Assembly (NCBI GenBank): GCA_029261925.1
Contig: JAJDAJ010000068.1
Location: 38,150 to 102,149 of the forward strand
Reading direction: 5' to 3'
Length of the DNA stretch: 64,000 nucleotides
From: Deltaproteobacteria bacterium
Lineage (GTDB): Bacteria; Myxococcota_A; UBA9160; SZUA-336
Below the pieces are notes generated by a model. That model was given only the letters and a program-made list of their open reading frames with translations. It ran no database searches and was not told the DNA's origin. The position numbers and the translations under genes are program-made. This document shows, piece after piece, positions 17,645 to 25,680 of this stretch; the first letter of the stretch is position 1; every line of letters begins with the position of its first letter.

Positions 17645-19086
17645 CCCGGACGACGGAGATCCGCGACGCAGCCGCGATCGGGAGCTGGGAGGCCGAGGCC
17701 GACGTGCTCGTCGTCGGCCTGGGCTGCGCCGGTGCGAGCGCGGCGATCGAGGCACACGACGCCGGCGCCGACGTGATCATCCTGGAGCGGAGCGGCGGCG
17801 GTGGCGGGACCTCCGCGAACTCCGGAGGTCTGATCTACATGGGCGGGGGCACGCCCGTGCAGGAGGCCGCGGGCTTCGAGGACACGCCCGAGGAGCTGTA
17901 CCGCTTCCTCATGGCGGTCTCGGCGCCGGGGCCCGACGAGACCAAGATCCGCCTGTACAGCGAGTCGAGCGTGGAGCACTTCCACTGGCTCGAGACCCAG
18001 GGCGTGCCCTTCAAGCGCAGCTTCTGGCCCGAGCCGAGCATGGAGTCCCCGACCGACGACTGCCTGGTCTTCAGCGGCGGGGAGAACTGCGCGCCGTTCA
18101 GCGAGATCGCGCGCCCCGCGGCACGGGGCCACAAGCCGCAGACCGAAGGCAAGGCCGGCCCGTTCTTCATGCAGTGCATGCTGCGCGCGGTGGAGCGCCG
18201 CCCGCTGCGCGTCGAGGTGGACACGCGCGCTCAGACGCTCGTGCGCGAGGCCGACGGCCGCATCGCCGGCGTGGTCGCGCGCCGCGCCGGCGAGGAGCTG
18301 GCGTTCCGCGCACGCCGCGGCGTGATCCTGACCGCAGGCGGCTTCGCGATGAACGACGGGATGGTCGAGCGCCACGTCCCCCAGCTCGCGCGGGTGGGTA
18401 CGCGGAGCGCGACCGAGGGTGACGACGGCTGCGGCATCCGCATGGGCCAGGCGGCGGGAGGCAGCCTGCTGCGCATGGAGCAGGCCGAGGTCGCCCTGGC
18501 CACCACGATCCCCAGCCGCCTGGGCCGCGGGATCTACGTGAACGCGCGCGGCCTGCGCTTCATCAACGAGGACACCTACTACGGGCACATCGGCATCGAG
18601 GCCCTGTTCCGCCAGGGCGGCCGGGCCTGGCTGCTCGTGGACGACGCCACCTTCGAGCGAAACTTCTTCGACCAGAAGCCGCTGCACGTCGCGGAGACCA
18701 TCGCCGGGCTCGAGGCCGAGGCCGGCTTTCCCGCGGGAGCGCTGGTGAACACCGTCGCGCAGTACAACCGCGGTGCGGAGGCCGGCGCGGACCCGATCTT
18801 CGGCAAGCGGCCCGAGTTCCTGGTCCCGCTGGTGCACCCGCCCTACGCGCTGCTCGACTGCACCACCGAGGGCGGCCCCTACAGCGGGCTCACCGTGGGC
18901 GGCCTGGCGACCGGCACGAGCGGCGAGGTGCTCGACGCCGAGGATGACCCCGTTTCCGGCCTGTACGCGGCCGGCAGGACCGCGGCGCTGTTCTGCGGAC
19001 GCGGCTACGCCGGCAGCGGCATCTCGCTGGCCGACGGGACCTTCTTCGGACGGCGCGCCGGACGCCACGCCGCCTCGGGGAGCTGA
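17641..19086 (+). CDS. FAD-binding dehydrogenase, KstD/fumarate-reductase-like
   Basis: A 481-residue FAD_binding_2 flavoprotein. The dinucleotide motif is DVLVVGLGCAGASAAIEA, then ILERSGGGGGTSANSGG, and the C-terminal FAD segment is SGLYAAGRTAALFCGRGYAGSGISLADGTFFGRRAGR as two consecutive blocks. The ending is typical of 3-ketosteroid delta1-dehydrogenase relatives, although the protein is shorter than most KstDs (510-560 residues). Likely reaction: desaturation next to a ketone, or the reverse reduction. The GTG start lies in the stop of the Rieske gene (GTGA), so translation is coupled. The pair suggests oxidation of a polycyclic ketone; substrate unproven. Confidence 0.85.
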   Translation: MTRTTEIRDAAAIGSWEAEADVLVVGLGCAGASAAIEAHDAGADVIILERSGGGGGTSANSGGLIYMGGGTPVQEAAGFEDTPEELYRFLMAVSAPGPDETKIRLYSESSVEHFHWLETQGVPFKRSFWPEPSMESPTDDCLVFSGGENCAPFSEIARPAARGHKPQTEGKAGPFFMQCMLRAVERRPLRVEVDTRAQTLVREADGRIAGVVARRAGEELAFRARRGVILTAGGFAMNDGMVERHVPQLARVGTRSATEGDDGCGIRMGQAAGGSLLRMEQAEVALATTIPSRLGRGIYVNARGLRFINEDTYYGHIGIEALFRQGGRAWLLVDDATFERNFFDQKPLHVAETIAGLEAEAGFPAGALVNTVAQYNRGAEAGADPIFGKRPEFLVPLVHPPYALLDCTTEGGPYSGLTVGGLATGTSGEVLDAEDDPVSGLYAAGRTAALFCGRGYAGSGISLADGTFFGRRAGRHAASGS

Positions 19087-19098
19087 AGGGAGAGCGAG

Positions 19099-19920
19099 AT
19101 GGAGCTGAGCGGATTCGAGGGGAAGGTGGCGCTGGTCACGGGAGCCGGGCGCATGCGCAGCATCGGTCGGCCCATCGCCGTGGAGCTCGCGCGTGCGGGC
19201 TGCGACGTGGTCGTGACGGGGACCGCGCGCCCGCCCGAGCAGTTCCCAGAGCACGAGCGGGACGTCGGCTGGCGCGGCATCGAGTCGGTCGCGGAGGAGA
19301 TCCGCGCGCTCGGACGCCGCGCCCTGGCCGCCACCAGCGACGTCTCGGATCCCGGGGCGGTCGAGGCACTGGCCGCGCAGGTGATCGACGAGCTCGGGCG
19401 GGTGGACTTCGTGATCAACAACGCCGGCGCCGCACGCGGCAGCGACCGCGTGCCCGTGGTCGACCTGTCGCTGGACGACTGGCACAGGGTCATCGAGACG
19501 AACCTCAACGGGACCTTCTACATGTCGCGGACCTTCGCGCGGCGCATGATCGAGCAGGGCGACGGGGGCGCGATCATCAACATCTCGTCGATCGCCGGCA
19601 AGATCCTCCCGGCGAACACCGCGGCCTACGCGGCGAGCAAGGCCGGCATCCAGGCGCTGACCGCTTCGATGGCGCAGGAGATCGGCTCGCAGGGCATCCG
19701 CGTCAACGCGATCTGCCCGGGCATCGTCGACACGTACCGCATGGACGACGTGCCGCGCGGCGAGGTCTGGGACCGCATGGTCAAGGATCGCGTTCCCATG
19801 GGGCGCGCCGGCACGGGTGAGGACATCGCCTGGATCGCGGTGTACCTGTGCAGCGAGCAGGGCTCGTGGATCACCGGGCAGTCCTACAACGTCGATGGCG
19901 GCACCGTCGTCCAGCACTGA
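19099..19920 (+). CDS. short-chain dehydrogenase/reductase (SDR)
   Basis: A 273-residue SDR with an atypical glycine motif, TGAGRMRSIGRPIA, as in the group with a longer TGxxxxxxIG loop. NNAGAARG near residue 110, NISSIAG and YAASKAG supply the catalytic Ser, Tyr and Lys. It ends with SYNVDGG. An gggagag site precedes ATG 19099. It follows the KstD-like flavoprotein by 12 bp and precedes the hydrolase by 1 bp, so it belongs to the operon beginning at 15540. Likely a hydroxy/keto interconversion on the pathway intermediate. Confidence 0.9.
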   Translation: MELSGFEGKVALVTGAGRMRSIGRPIAVELARAGCDVVVTGTARPPEQFPEHERDVGWRGIESVAEEIRALGRRALAATSDVSDPGAVEALAAQVIDELGRVDFVINNAGAARGSDRVPVVDLSLDDWHRVIETNLNGTFYMSRTFARRMIEQGDGGAIINISSIAGKILPANTAAYAASKAGIQALTASMAQEIGSQGIRVNAICPGIVDTYRMDDVPRGEVWDRMVKDRVPMGRAGTGEDIAWIAVYLCSEQGSWITGQSYNVDGGTVVQH

Positions 19921-19921
19921 C

Positions 19922-21997
19922 GTGGAGCACCGGACGCACGGCACGGCGGCGCGGACCCTGCGGGCGTGTACCCGGGCGGCTCCCGGCCTGCTGGTCGCCC
20001 TGCTCTGCGCGGTCCCGGCGGAGGGCCGCGTGCTCCGCGTGGAGATCGAGCGCGTGTCGCCGCTGCTCGGCGGTCGTGCCTTCGGCGAGGCCGGCGCCTA
20101 CGACCTGCTCGAGGGCCGGATCCACTTCGGCTTCGACCCCGGGAACCCCGCGAATGCGCGCGTGACCGATATCGCGCTCGCGCCCCGCGACGACGACGGT
20201 CTCGTGCGGGCCTGGGCGGAGCTGGCGGTGCTGCAGCCGGTCGATCCCGCACGCCGCAGCGGAACGGCGCTGGTCGAGGTGGTCAACCGCGGCCGGCGCA
20301 TCGCCATCGGCAGCCTGAATCGCGCGCCGCTCGCCTTCGACACGCCGCGCGCGCCCGATCCCGACGAGCCGCGGGACTGGGGCGACGGCTTCCTGATGCG
20401 CCGCGGACTGACCGTGATCGCGATCGGCTGGCAGGGCGACGCACCCGACCTGCCGGGCAGCCTGCGGCTGCGCGTACCGCTCGCCCGTGCAGCCGACGGC
20501 GCGCCGCTGCGGGGCCTGGCGCGGGCCGACTGGGTGGTGGAGTCGCCGACCGTGACGCTGGAGCTCGCGGCGATGGGCCACGCGCCGATCCCCGTCACGG
20601 ATCCCGACGATCCGGCCAGCGTGCTCACCGTGCGCGACGGGCGCGACGCGACGCGCGAGGTCGTGCCGCGCGAGCGCTGGGGCTTCGGGCAGCTCGTGGA
20701 CGGCCGCAGCGTGCCGGACCCCACCCGCATCTCGATGCCCGGGGGCTTCGAGCCCGGCCGGATCTACGAGCTGGTCTATCCCGCGCAGGACCCGCCGTTG
20801 CTGGGCCTGGGCTTCGCGGCACTGCGCGACGTGATCGCCCACGCCCGTCACGATCCGGCGTCGCGCTTCCCGGTCCAGCGAGGCATCGCCATGGGCGTGT
20901 CGCAGTCGGGGCGTTTCCTGCGCCACTTCCTGCACGAGGGCTTCAACGTCGACGAGGAGGGCCGGCGGGCCTACGACGCGGTGGTGATCCAGATCGCCGG
21001 CGCCGGTCGCGGTGGCTTCAACCACCGCTTCGGCCAGCCGGGGCGCGTCGGCACGCGCTTCCGCAACTTCTTCTACCCCGGTGACCTGTTCCCGTTCAGC
21101 TCGCGGCCGCAGACCGACCCCGTCACCGGACGCACGGAGGGGCTGCTCGACCGCCTGCGCGCGGCTGCTGCGGTGCCGCGCATCTTCCAGGTCAACACCG
21201 GCTACGAGTACTGGGGACGCGCTGCCGCACTGATCCACGTGAGCCCGGAAGGCACGCGCGACGTCGAGCCGCTGGACAACGAGCGGCTCTACCACATCGC
21301 CTCGGCACCGCACTTCTCTGTTCCGTTCCCGCCGCCGTCGGGCACGGAGATCGGCGACGGCGCGTACCGCGGCAGCTCGATCGAGACCGGCTCGATCATC
21401 CGGGCGCTGCTGCACCACCTGCTGCGCTGGGTCCAGGTCGGCACCGAGCCGCCGCCGAGCCGGGTGCCGCGCCTCGACCGCGGCTCGCTGGTCGCCGTCG
21501 ACGCGCTCGTCTATCCGCAGCTGCCCGGCGTCCAGCCGCCGCGGCTGGCCCACGTCGCGTACCGCATGGATCACGGCCCCCGCTGGAGCCGGGGCATCAT
21601 CGACGTTCAGCCACCGCGCGCCGGCGCGCCCTACCCGGCCCTGGTCCCGGCGGTGGACGCGCTGGGCAACGAGGCGACCGGCATCCGCCCGCTCGAGCTG
21701 CGGGCGCCGATCGGCACCTACCTGCCGTGGGCGACGCGCGGCGGCCTGCCGGGCCCCGAGCACGAGCTGCTGGACTTCATCGGCAGCTTCGTCCGGCTGT
21801 CGCGCAGCGCTGCCGAGCGCGAGGCCCGGGGCGACGTCCGCCCGCCGCTCGACGTGCTCTATCCGTCGCGCGCCGCCTACCTGGAACGGGTCGATCGCGA
21901 GCTCGACGCGCTGGTGTCCGAGGGCTTCCTGCTGCTCACCGACCGCGCGCTCGCCCGGGATCAGGCAATCGCCCGCTGGGAGTGGCTCCAGGAGTGA
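19922..21997 (+). CDS. alpha/beta-hydrolase-domain protein (PF20091-like), exported?
   Basis: A 691-residue protein resembling the large Alpha/beta hydrolase domain family often called Abhydrolase_10. An Arg-rich start followed by APGLLVALLCAVPAEG (residues 20-35) looks like a signal peptide. The N-terminal beta-rich region (RVEIERVSPLLGGRAFGEAG) is typical of the family. The catalytic region MGVSQSGRFLRHFLHEGFN places Ser327 (or Ser329) as nucleophile. GTG start 1 bp after the SDR stop indicates co-transcription as the last gene of the 15540 operon. Likely an esterase or lactonase acting outside the cytoplasm; no substrate can be named. Convergent with the methyltransferase gene, 7 bp away. 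Confidence 0.8.
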   Translation: MEHRTHGTAARTLRACTRAAPGLLVALLCAVPAEGRVLRVEIERVSPLLGGRAFGEAGAYDLLEGRIHFGFDPGNPANARVTDIALAPRDDDGLVRAWAELAVLQPVDPARRSGTALVEVVNRGRRIAIGSLNRAPLAFDTPRAPDPDEPRDWGDGFLMRRGLTVIAIGWQGDAPDLPGSLRLRVPLARAADGAPLRGLARADWVVESPTVTLELAAMGHAPIPVTDPDDPASVLTVRDGRDATREVVPRERWGFGQLVDGRSVPDPTRISMPGGFEPGRIYELVYPAQDPPLLGLGFAALRDVIAHARHDPASRFPVQRGIAMGVSQSGRFLRHFLHEGFNVDEEGRRAYDAVVIQIAGAGRGGFNHRFGQPGRVGTRFRNFFYPGDLFPFSSRPQTDPVTGRTEGLLDRLRAAAAVPRIFQVNTGYEYWGRAAALIHVSPEGTRDVEPLDNERLYHIASAPHFSVPFPPPSGTEIGDGAYRGSSIETGSIIRALLHHLLRWVQVGTEPPPSRVPRLDRGSLVAVDALVYPQLPGVQPPRLAHVAYRMDHGPRWSRGIIDVQPPRAGAPYPALVPAVDALGNEATGIRPLELRAPIGTYLPWATRGGLPGPEHELLDFIGSFVRLSRSAAEREARGDVRPPLDVLYPSRAAYLERVDRELDALVSEGFLLLTDRALARDQAIARWEWLQE

Positions 21998-22004
21998 CCG
22001 CGCG

Positions 22005-22625
22005 TCACGCCGGCGTGGCGTGGCCCCAGTACTGGAACGCCGCGATGCGGGGCGTTCCCGGCAGGTACATGGTGTCGAGTTCGTCGATGCGGAAGCCCAT
22101 CTCCTCGAGTGCGGCAGGCACCTCGCGGTTGATGTTGCAGCCGCCGGTGAAACGCTTCCAGATCGGGTTGACGCGGTCCTGCCAGCGCCGAACGCTCGCG
22201 TCGGGCGCCGCGCCGTGCTCGGAGAAGAGCAGCTGTCCACCGGGCTTGAGCACCCGGCGCATCTGCGAGAGCGCCGCCCGGAAGTCGGGGATCGTGCACA
22301 GCGTGTAGGTCAGCAGCACGGTATCGACGCTGTCGTCGTCCAGCGGCACCTCCTCGCCCGGGAGGTCGAGCCAGCGGATCTCGAAGGGCGCCGCGGCGAC
22401 GCGCTCCCGGGCGCGACGGCGCATGCCCTCCGACGGCTCGAGGCCCCAGACGAGCTCGATCCGGGACGGATCGTAGAAGGGGATGTTGAGACCGGAGCCC
22501 ATGCCCACCTCGAGCACGCGCCCCTCGGCGCGGGGCACCACCTTCTGGCGCTGCTTCGAGATCGGTGAGGTTCCGCAGCCCAGGTCGATCAGCCGGGGCA
22601 GGACGTGATTCTCGTAGAAGCCCAC
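22005..22625 (-). CDS. class I SAM-dependent methyltransferase
   Basis: A 206-residue Rossmann methyltransferase. VLEVGMGSGLNIPFY is motif I, GLEPSEGM the acidic end of beta2, and VLLTYTLCTIPD and LKPGGQLLFSEHG later motifs. The opening FYENHVLPRLIDLGCG is typical of METTL7/UbiE-like small methyltransferases. I place the start at GTG 22625, with GGGAGG five nt upstream. The in-frame ATG at 22646 lies inside a TATGCT -10-like box and would be too close to the promoter. Acceptor unknown; lipid, quinone or thiol methylation are all possible. Confidence 0.85.
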   Translation of the reverse strand: MGFYENHVLPRLIDLGCGTSPISKQRQKVVPRAEGRVLEVGMGSGLNIPFYDPSRIELVWGLEPSEGMRRRARERVAAAPFEIRWLDLPGEEVPLDDDSVDTVLLTYTLCTIPDFRAALSQMRRVLKPGGQLLFSEHGAAPDASVRRWQDRVNPIWKRFTGGCNINREVPAALEEMGFRIDELDTMYLPGTPRIAAFQYWGHATPA

Positions 22626-22641
22626 GCGTTCCTCCCCCGCC

Positions 22642-22647
22642 AGCATA
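22642..22647 (-). promoter_or_regulatory. -10 box overlapping an alternative ATG
   Basis: TATGCT on the minus strand, 16 nt before GTG 22625. The ATG inside it (22646) would give a 213-residue protein; the GTG with GGGAGG is the better start. Confidence 0.4.
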
Positions 22648-22731
22648 CCCGGCCAGCAGGCTACTGAGAAACCCGCTCCGCCGCCGCGCGGCGGCCTCGA
22701 GCCGCCCCGGAGGGCAGGAGCGCAACGATGC

Positions 22732-23316
22732 TCAGCGGAGCGCCGACTCGCAGTCGACGATGCTGGCGTCGCTCGCGAGCAGCAGCTGCGTGTGCCGCAG
22801 GCTCCGCGCCAGCTTCGGGCCGAGCTCCTGGCCGGTCTCGCGGACCCGCGCAGAGGCCACCTGGAGACGCGCGCCGTGCACGCGCAGGCAGGTACGGTCT
22901 CCGCCGCTGCGCAGCTGCTCCTCGTGCCGATCCACGGCCTTCACCAGCGCCCGACGCGCGCGCGAGCTGCTGCCGAGCAGGCTGAAGGTCTCGATCGAGC
23001 GCTGGGCCTGGCGGGCACCCGGGGAGCTGCAGCGGTGAAAGTCCGGATGGTCGCGGTGGATCAGCCGCGCCTGCTCGATCGGCAGCGCCGCGATCGTCAC
23101 GTGCGTGATGCTGTTGCGCGGCTGGCTGTTGTCGCCGCCGAAGATCATCAGGGCGTCGTCGTAGTCGAGCTGCTCGCTGAACTGCACGTCGAGATCGTCC
23201 GTGCTCAGGTGCACGTCTCGACCCTCGATCCGGAGGCCGCGCGTCCCTCCCCCGTACTGCGTGAAGGCCCAGTAGCCGGCCAGCGCCAGCAGCACGAGAA
23301 CGAGCAGCTTTCCCAT
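22732..23316 (-). CDS. hypothetical membrane-anchored or secreted protein
   Basis: A 194-residue protein I do not recognise. MGKLLVLVLLALAGYWAF is a single N-terminal hydrophobic segment that could be a signal anchor. The rest is soluble with three Cys (CSSPG, CLRVHG, DCESALR). A His/Asp cluster (IHRDHPDFHRC) near residue 85-95 could bind a metal, which is speculative. The region THVTIAALPIEQARLIHRD looks like an ordered alpha/beta element. Codon use and GC look like the neighbours. It sits 106 bp from the methyltransferase gene and 128 bp from the LLM gene on the same strand, with no clear operon link. Function unknown. Confidence 0.65.
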   Translation of the reverse strand: MGKLLVLVLLALAGYWAFTQYGGGTRGLRIEGRDVHLSTDDLDVQFSEQLDYDDALMIFGGDNSQPRNSITHVTIAALPIEQARLIHRDHPDFHRCSSPGARQAQRSIETFSLLGSSSRARRALVKAVDRHEEQLRSGGDRTCLRVHGARLQVASARVRETGQELGPKLARSLRHTQLLLASDASIVDCESALR

Positions 23317-23407
23317 GCGGGGACCATCGGCTCGATCGAACCCGTCGTGAACCCGCCCACCGCACCGCGATCACCGGCGAGAACCGGCGGCCCTGTCGCG
23401 ACCTGAC

Positions 23408-23428
23408 GCCGGTCGTCGAGCGACCGGC
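23408..23428 (-). terminator. hairpin after the LLM gene (no T tract)
   Basis: Perfect 8-bp stem GCCGGTCG / CGACCGGC with a 5-nt loop, just past the 3' end of the 23445-24344 gene. Without a T run it is at best a weak or Rho-assisted terminator. Confidence 0.35.
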
Positions 23429-23444
23429 CTGCGCGCGCGCCGTC

Positions 23445-24344
23445 TCAGGCGCCGAAGCGGGGAGCCACGTCGCGGGCGATCGCCTCGAGCTGCTCGAGGT
23501 AGTGCTCGAGCGAGTCGGAGCGCGGCGCGACGTTGATCACCGTGGCTCCCGCGGCCAGCGCGCGCTCGACCCCCGCAGCGAGCGCGTCCGCGCCGTCGGA
23601 GCTCGTGGCGTCTCCCCCGCCGTCGGGGGCGAGCGCGATGTCGAGCGGCGTCTCGCGCTGCTGCCACTCGGGCCACTCGCGGGCCCGGCGCACCATCTCC
23701 GCGACGTCGTCTGCACCCAGCGAGAACGGGTTCCAGCCCTCCCCCGCGACGACCGCGCGGCGCAGCGAGCGCAGGCTGCGGCCGCCGAGCCAGATCGGGG
23801 TGTCGGGATTCACGGCGCAGGGATCGATGATGAAGTCGTCGAAGTCGTAGTACTGGCCGTGGAACACGGGCTGGCGCTCGGCCCAGGCCACGCGCAGCGC
23901 CTGCAGCCCCTCGGTGTAGCGATCGCCGCGGTCCTCGAAGGGCACGTCGAGCAGCTCGAACTCCTCGCGCAGGGATCCGACGCCCATGCCCAGGATCAGC
24001 CGTCCGCCGCAGATCCGATCCAGCGTTCCGTAGCGCTTGGCGATCGCGAGCGGGTGGTGGTAGCCCATGACCAGCACGTTGGTCAGGAAGCGGATGCGCT
24101 CGGTGAGCGCCGCGAAGAAGCCGAAGGTCGGGAGCGGATCGTAGTAGCGACCGCCGCGCACGGGTGCGACCTGCGTCGGGATGCCCACGTGCTCGCTGCA
24201 GGTCAGGTACTCGTAGCCGAGGCGCTCGGCCGCGAGCGCGACCTGCCTCAGCTCGCGCGGGCCCGCCTCGACCTCCCAGCCGTCCTTCTTGCCGGCGAGG
24301 GTGACGACGGGCGTGATGATTCCGAAGCGCAGTGTGGCGGACAT
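23445..24344 (-). CDS. LLM-class oxidoreductase, probable F420-type
   Basis: A 299-residue luciferase-like protein. LRFGIITPVVTLAG, LAAERLGYEYLTCSEHVGIPTQ, IRFLTNVLVMGYHHPLAIAKRYGTLD as successive blocks, and GGRLILGMGVGSLREEFE match the F420-associated LLM subfamily. These barrel enzymes use F420H2 or FMN for hydride transfer or monooxygenation. ATG 24344 carries an upstream GATAT-like AT-rich patch. The gene is divergent from the serine hydrolase across 52 bp. No F420 biosynthesis gene is in the window, so cofactor assignment is tentative. Confidence 0.85.
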   Translation of the reverse strand: MSATLRFGIITPVVTLAGKKDGWEVEAGPRELRQVALAAERLGYEYLTCSEHVGIPTQVAPVRGGRYYDPLPTFGFFAALTERIRFLTNVLVMGYHHPLAIAKRYGTLDRICGGRLILGMGVGSLREEFELLDVPFEDRGDRYTEGLQALRVAWAERQPVFHGQYYDFDDFIIDPCAVNPDTPIWLGGRSLRSLRRAVVAGEGWNPFSLGADDVAEMVRRAREWPEWQQRETPLDIALAPDGGGDATSSDGADALAAGVERALAAGATVINVAPRSDSLEHYLEQLEAIARDVAPRFGA

Positions 24345-24396
24345 GCCTCCACCATATCACTGGACACTCCGCGCCGGCGCATGGTAGCAGCGGCCC

Positions 24397-25674
24397 ATGA
24401 GATCACGCACCCCTGGCCCGGCCCCGCGCATCCTGCTCACCGTTGTGCTGCTGCTCGCCACGACCGCCCCCGCTGCGGCCGATCTGGCCCGGGTGCGGCC
24501 GGACCGGGTCGGGATGTCGGCCGCCCGCATCGAGCGGATCGAGCGCGTGTTGCGCGACCACGTCGAGTCGGGGCGCCTGCCCGGGGCGGTCGGCCTGATC
24601 GCGCGCCGCGGCCGGGTGGTCTGGCACGAGGCCTTCGGCTGGCGCGATCGCGAGGCGCAGGCCCCCATGCCCCGCGACGCGATCTTCCGGATCGCCTCGA
24701 TGAGCAAGCCCATCACCAGCGTGGCGGTGATGCTCCTCGTCGAGGAGGGGCGGCTGCGCGTCTCGGACCCGGTGTCGCTGCACCTGCCCGGGCTCGGCGC
24801 CCTGCCGGTCGCGGTGGAGTCGCGCGACCCCGCGACCGGGGAGCCCCGCGTCGAGCGCGTGCCCGCGGTGCGCGACATGACCATCCAGGACCTGCTGCGC
24901 CACACCTCGGGCCTGACATACGGCTTCTTCGATGACGCCTGGGTGGACCGGCAGTACCTCGACCTGGGCGTGTTCACGCGGGACCGGGTCCTCGCCGACA
25001 CCGTGACCAAGCTCGGCCGCATCCCGCTCAAGCACCAGCCGGGGACCGTCTGGACGTACGGGGTGTCGACGGACGTGCTCGGGCGGCTGGTCGAGGTGGC
25101 CTCGGGCATGTCCTTCGATCGCTTCCTGCGCGAGCGCCTGTTCGAGCCGCTCGGCATGCGCGACACCGCCTTCAACCTGCCGCCGGCCAAGCTCCCGCGT
25201 GTCGCGGCCCTGTACGAGACCGGCGGCGGCGGGGTCGCACGCACGGAGCTCGGCGACTCCCAGGATCTGGCCACGCCGGCGACGTACCTCTCGGGCGGCG
25301 GCGGGCTGGTGTCGACCGCGCAGGACTACGCCCGCTTCGCGCAGATGCTCCTCGCCGATGGGGAGCTCGAGGGCACGCGCGTCCTGGGACGCAAGACCGT
25401 GGAGCTGATGCGCTCGGACCACCTCGGTGACCTGCCCGGCCTCGGCCGTCCGGGCTACGGCTTCGGGCTCGGCTTCGCGGTGCGCACGAGCCCGGGGCTG
25501 GCCGGACATCCGGGCTCGGTGGGCGAGTACCACTGGGGCGGCGCCTACGGCACCACGTTCTGGATCGATCCCGCCGAGGAGCTGGTCGCCGTGCTGATGA
25601 TCCAGCTGCGACCCGTCAACCACCCGTACCGCGACGAGTTCCGCGGCCTGGTCTACCAGGCGATCGTCGACTGA
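24397..25674 (+). CDS. secreted serine hydrolase, class C beta-lactamase fold
   Basis: A 425-residue protein of the beta-lactamase/esterase (PF00144) family. RILLTVVLLLATTAPAAA (11-28) is a signal peptide. The active-site motif is Ser101-Met-Ser-Lys104 (SMSKPITS); the second motif is YGVS (WTYGVSTD), replacing the usual YxN; HWGGAYGT near the C-terminus fills the KTG-like position. These proteins are mostly esterases or peptidases rather than true beta-lactamases. It ends 6 bp from the convergent DegT-family gene. Likely acts in the periplasm on an ester; substrate unknown. Confidence 0.9.
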   Translation: MRSRTPGPAPRILLTVVLLLATTAPAAADLARVRPDRVGMSAARIERIERVLRDHVESGRLPGAVGLIARRGRVVWHEAFGWRDREAQAPMPRDAIFRIASMSKPITSVAVMLLVEEGRLRVSDPVSLHLPGLGALPVAVESRDPATGEPRVERVPAVRDMTIQDLLRHTSGLTYGFFDDAWVDRQYLDLGVFTRDRVLADTVTKLGRIPLKHQPGTVWTYGVSTDVLGRLVEVASGMSFDRFLRERLFEPLGMRDTAFNLPPAKLPRVAALYETGGGGVARTELGDSQDLATPATYLSGGGGLVSTAQDYARFAQMLLADGELEGTRVLGRKTVELMRSDHLGDLPGLGRPGYGFGLGFAVRTSPGLAGHPGSVGEYHWGGAYGTTFWIDPAEELVAVLMIQLRPVNHPYRDEFRGLVYQAIVD

Positions 25675-25680
25675 CGCCGC

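Noticed and set aside
24397..25674. Beta-lactamase (antibiotic resistance)
   Set aside because: The second motif is YGVS rather than YxN and the family is dominated by esterases and peptidases; no resistance context.
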